Assembly (NCBI RefSeq): GCF_020536995.1 | Contig: NC_068360.1 | Span: 90,635,919-90,699,918, forward strand | Length of the DNA: 64,000 bases | Reading direction: 5' to 3' | Source of the DNA: Dreissena polymorpha | Taxonomy: Eukaryota > Mollusca > Bivalvia > Myida > Dreissenidae | In this document: positions 59,860 through 64,000 of the stretch, piece by piece | How positions within the stretch are numbered: the stretch's first letter is position 1 | How the letters are laid out: each line of letters starts with the position of its first letter | Position numbers and translations under genes: made by a program | Notes under the pieces: generated by a model | Database searches by the model: none | Told to the model about the DNA's origin: nothing | What the model saw: the letters and a program-made list of their open reading frames with translations, nothing else

Positions 59860-60050
59860 TTACATGAATTATTCATAACGTTATTGTAATCTGTACAAAG
59901 ATACACACAGTAACAAGAATTATTCGTAATATGATTATAAGCTTAACACGGGTACTTACAGTCAAGCGAATTATTAACAATGGCGTTATTCTAAATACAC
60001 AAAACTACTCAAAGTTAAATCAATTATTCATAGCGTGATTGCAAGCATAA
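59860..60050. repeat. Degenerate ~50-55-bp tandem repeat, left block
   Basis: Four units marked by GAATTATTCATAACGTTATT, GAATTATTCGTAATATGATT, GAATTATTAACAATGGCGTT and CAATTATTCATAGCGTGATT. Confidence 0.65.
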
Positions 60051-60216
60051 ACGAATCTAAACAGACGTATATCAATTACGCCAAGCGGAGTTTTTAGTTA
60101 CTAAAGGATAAAAAACAGTTTGAAGCCACATACATACTCAAAATCAACGAATAGTTCGTTAAATAAAATTAAACCATCAAAATCAGTGTTACTTATAGCA
60201 ATAGCTGAACTTTCAA

Positions 60217-60431
60217 CGCTAGATGTGGTATGGTAACATAGATTTTACGAGATACAAAATGCTGGCCTTTATCGTTTGTGTCACAATATTTTCCATGTGA
60301 ATTTTCCCGCGACGATATCCGAACAGTTAAGAGCAAACGCGCGATTTCACATTCAATATATTGTCATACAGAAACATAAAACGAGCATTTTTTTATCTCG
60401 TGTAATTTATGTTACCATACCACATCTAGTG
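60217..60431. mobile_element. 215-bp MITE with ~45-bp inverted ends
   Basis: Left CGCTAGATGTGGTATGGTAA and right TTACCATACCACATCTAGTG are inverse copies, and similarity runs inward (ACGAGAT...ATGCT). The right end TAGTG and left CGCTA resemble CACTA-type termini, but no clear target duplication is seen. No protein coded. Confidence 0.8.
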
Positions 60432-60604
60432 TTTAAAATGTTGACTTTTGCTATTAGGAATACAAATTTTGTATGTGTTAACTTCATTTTTCGAAATACA
60501 CAAAGTGAAATTCATTATTAACTGAAAGCAATACACAGATACGCACATTTATGTCAATTATGCGTATAGTTTTTATAAGTTACACTCATACACAAAGTAA
60601 AAGT

Positions 60605-60790
60605 AATTATTCATGGCGCGATTATTAGCTTCGTAAAGGTACAACCAATTCAATGTACATGTTTTATGCACAGCGCGATTGTAAGCTTCAAAACGTAAAA
60701 TTAATTGTTCATAGCGTGATTAAAAGTTACAATAAGCTATGTACAGTTAAATTAATTATTCACAACGTGACTGTACGCTTAACCAAAACT
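60605..60790. repeat. Degenerate ~50-55-bp tandem repeat, right block
   Basis: Units TAATTATTCATGGCGCGATT, TTATGCACAGCGCGATTGTA, AATTGTTCATAGCGTGATTA and AATTATTCACAACGTGACTG, the same family as 59,860-60,050, with the 215-bp MITE between the blocks. Confidence 0.65.
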
Positions 60791-61293
60791 ATAGATCGCT
60801 TATGTCATTTTGGTTAAGTGACGATGCTAGCCTATTTGAGACTTTTCTAAACATGTAATAATGCAATCACCATCATCATTGAAGTCATTTACCTGTTGAC
60901 ATTGCGACGTTGTTAAACATTGCTTTAAAAAGCATATTATGTACATTTAATCATAACTCTGACATGGCACTAGCTGATTTTTCTAAAGACTAATATATAT
61001 AAGTCAATATATAACAAACAAAAAACCATAAAAAACAGTCCCTATTCTGAACGAAGCATACTAAAATACAGTTCGTTTTCATTTTAATGGCTACAATATT
61101 CTTCGATCATATTGGATTCGAAAATAGTTCGTCTAACCCTTTCAAATTGGACACAAATCACCTCTTGACGCGGATATTCCACCACTTATGCTTGTTCCTC
61201 GAGCTAAATATCATAAGCTACAAACACGCTTAACACCGATTTAATAATACGAATTTGCTAGCATTTTGCTCCAAGAGAAACTGCACATTTGTT

Positions 61294-64000
61294 CTAATGC
61301 GGAGTACCCGAACTTGCCGTTAGCTCATTTGAAGCGTTCTCCTTGCATTCCGGACATTTAAGCCAAGAATCTTCATCTCCTGTAGATCTGGCAGGTCTAG
61401 AAAACACGTGACCTGCAAACCGAGCGATTCCAGCATTACATGCACTATACATTAAATATATTGCTGTTTCCTTAATTTTACGTTTCGATTCTGTACCACT
61501 TGAGTATTTTATTTGAATTGTAAGTGCAATCTAAATGTAACAAATATACATGTAAATGAAAACGCGTATCTGTAAATTTAGGTTTTTTATATTTACTTAT
61601 TAGACAATTCATAATTGTTTACCTTTAAAGCACTTGAACCAACGACCGTCGTTTAAGGTGGAAGCCGTGGCAATATGAGCTTGGTTTACATGAGGTCTTC
61701 TTCTCCTTAACAGTTTCATTAAATTATTAATACGATAATGCATTTCTTTGTTCTGGTTTTGAGATAATTTCCCCATCATGAATATAATGTTCTCCAGCTT
61801 GGAATCTTCTGTTTGACCTCCAAAATGTACAAAGTTCACATAACATCGAGCTCTATTTAACTCTTTGTTGGCATCGTCCACTTCTTGTTCAGTGAAAGCA
61901 TCTCTTTCTTCTGAAATTTTTGCGACGGTGTGATCAAAGAACGCCATTTTATTGCTGTCGATTTGATAGTATTCTTGAAAAGCTTTTATGACTTTAAGTT
62001 GTTTTTGAATTGTTTCGAGAATCGTTTTAGTTAGGATTTTATCAGGATTGTTTTCGAAGGTTTTCAATCTGTCTTCCATGCGACCGAATGCGCTCATAAA
62101 CGGTTCGTTTTTCCGTTGTGGGCTAATCTCTTTCATAAGCAAATCCCGTTTTCTTTTAAGCAATGACTTAAGTGCGGTTATACTTCCTCCTATAATCTTA
62201 GTCTTTACAGTTTCAATGTCATTTAATCTTGCTTTTGTTATATTGCCGTACCTTACACAGTTTCGAATTGGAGTGCCACATATAGGACAGCCTTTCAAAC
62301 GCAACTCACCGTGCATGTTGCCAATACTATTCATGTACGAGTCTAAAGCGGAATACTCGACTAAGTGATCACAATTGCTCAGGTGCACAAATCGCGCATC
62401 CGATATACCTTTGCTTTCAGAAAGTAGCCCCTTGATCTCAGTTTCATCGCATACTCTGCATTTATTCGGACAAGGTTCCCCACATAGTCCAATACATTGG
62501 TGACCACATTTTAATTTCTTAAAACAAGCACTGTTGCACGGTGGGCGATTGCACGGTTCAGAACATTTTAGCGTGCATTTGAAATGCTTGCATTTCCACT
62601 TACAGTTCTTCTTGCACGGCACACATGGAATTCCACACAAACGTTTGCACATAGAATGAGGACAACTGTTTTTACAACTTTGTGTGCACGGCTGACTCAG
62701 GAAACAAGAGGTCGATGCCAGGTGATCACACACGAGTAACTTGTCACATTTATACTTGCAGGCTTCATGGAAACGTCCTTGTATGCACGAAGTGCATGTT
62801 CCACTACAGAGATGACCGCATTTGAGACGAAAACCACATGGATTTAGACAATTTATCGTATGCGACTCACCGCAAGCATTTTCGCATTTGTGACCGCATG
62901 GCAGTAAAAAGGAACATGGACGAAACATGCACTTGACATTTTCCGGATCTATGTAACATGCAATATTTTGAAAATGACCGCATATTTGCAATTTCCTTTC
63001 GACAATTTGTCTGCAAGGTGGGCAAGGACTTTCATAGCATTTACCAGTGCAGACATGATTCATTGTACACGGTTGCCTAATGCAGGGTTCTTTACACTGA
63101 AACAATTCATGTGTATTATCAATTATATGACAGACTTGTGGGCATTCATGTCCGCATGCTAAGTGTGTGTTGCACATTTTGGAACAGCCTCCAAGAGGTG
63201 CAAGATCAAAATCTTTGGCTAGCTTAGCAACTATCGGACTGTCATTGGGGTGGTTTTGGCAACGGAGCTCCAGTCCATCACCACAGAAACCTTTCTGCGC
63301 CATGTCATTTGTGATTGTTTTCCACAGTGACGAATACTTTGACAAATGATTAACATTCCCAACCACATAGAGTCCCATCTTTGATCGAGAAAGTGCGACG
63401 CATATTCTATTTTCTTTTTTCATAAAACCAATTTTCTTCTCATGGTTGCTTCTAACGAGTGATAATATGACAATATCGTTTTCTTCCCCCTGATAATTGT
63501 CAACTACAGTTATTGTAACTTCTGAAAATGCTTTTGCCTTCATATGGTTTTTTAGTTCTATCAACTGAGAATTGTATGTTGCTAGGACGGTTATCTGTTT
63601 TCCACTGTAGCCCTGAAGAAGAAAATAGTTAGTCAGTTTTGTAACATATTCAGCTTCAAATGTGTTCGAATAACTTTGACGGTCATTGTCATGGGTTTCC
63701 GGAATTTCGTGCCTGATGAACATTACATTTTTTGAAACACCTCTAATGTTTTCATATTGTTTGACATTAACGTTGTCTATAAGATTGTAGTAAATATGTC
63801 GCATAATATCAGCTATCTCTGGGCGCATTCTGTGTTGTAGCTGTAGACAGTCGTGTTGTATTCCATTCATCACCATCCGTTCAAAAAGGCTGATATTTAA
63901 ATTATAGTGAAGCTCTAATTCATATAAGGCCGGATTTGGCTGGAGCTGCTTATGATCTCCAATAAGAATTAAATGCTCGCAATTCTTATTTAGTGCTGTA
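61294..64000 (-). CDS. ZNFX1-like SF1 helicase/NFX1 zinc-finger protein (3' part)
   Basis: The large exon 64000-61623 is open to the right edge and the last exon is 61412-61294 (donor AAAG|GTAAAC, acceptor TTTGCAG, stop TAG at 61296-61294). Upf1-like helicase motifs in order: HLILIGDHKQLQPNPALYEL (III), LQHRMRPEIADIM (IV), VVDNYQGEENDIVILS (V), NRICVALSRSKMGLYVVGN (VI). Then a long series of NFX1-type Cys/His clusters (HLACGHECPQVCH, FLLPCGHKCENACG, FRLKCGHLCSGTC, KKLKCGHQCIGLCG), a charged helical region, and at the exon junction GRWFKCFKGHVF...CPECKEN, like the C-terminal RZ finger. Known: ZNFX1 proteins bind RNA in small-RNA inheritance and, in vertebrates, sense viral RNA. The N-terminal part lies outside the window. 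Confidence 0.93.

Overview
The window is AT-rich animal DNA with spliced genes, introns up to 12 kb, many short non-autonomous DNA transposons and trinucleotide microsatellites. The repeat types (TTAA-flanked hairpin MITEs, foldback elements with GTCGTCCC arms, and a tandem 'CTCACCTGA...GGTGAGCG' repeat) and a ZNFX1-type helicase point to a bivalve mollusc. That assignment rests on recognition, not on a database search.

Layout. 1-2.1 kb: 5' part of a Rab11-like GTPase gene on the minus strand, four coding exons, running off the left edge. 2,671-8,181: a 5.5-kb Ginger-like cut-and-paste DNA transposon with TGT...ACA inverted ends, built from GGTAC palindromes and flanked by a 5-bp direct repeat (ACGCA). 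It encodes a Gypsy-type integrase joined to an OTU cysteine protease. The same frame goes on, after one interruption, through a GDN/GDS repeat tract to an F-box-like C-terminus. 8.2-12.9 kb: intergenic, with a few MITEs. 13.0-27.0 kb: a FAM124-like gene on the plus strand (three exons, 12-kb first intron). 27.1-38.0 kb: intergenic, with a tandem repeat block, a tRNA-derived SINE and minisatellites. 38.06-46.05 kb: a second FAM124-like gene on the minus strand (four exons, 449 codons), with two perfect CRE palindromes directly upstream of its start codon. 46-61 kb: intergenic, with microsatellites, an 812-bp hAT-like element, MITEs and a split tandem array. 61.3-64.0 kb: 3' part of a ZNFX1-like SF1 helicase/NFX1 zinc-finger gene on the minus strand, running off the right edge.

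The two FAM124-like genes are convergent paralogues that share exon boundaries, the PFWDY motif ending exon 1 and a C-terminal FYV. The plus copy has lost the intron corresponding to intron 3 of the minus copy and its frame changes there. The most interesting object is the Ginger-like element. Its ends, target duplication and integrase-OTU protein fit that superfamily, but the acidic repeat and F-box-like tail are not something I know from described members.
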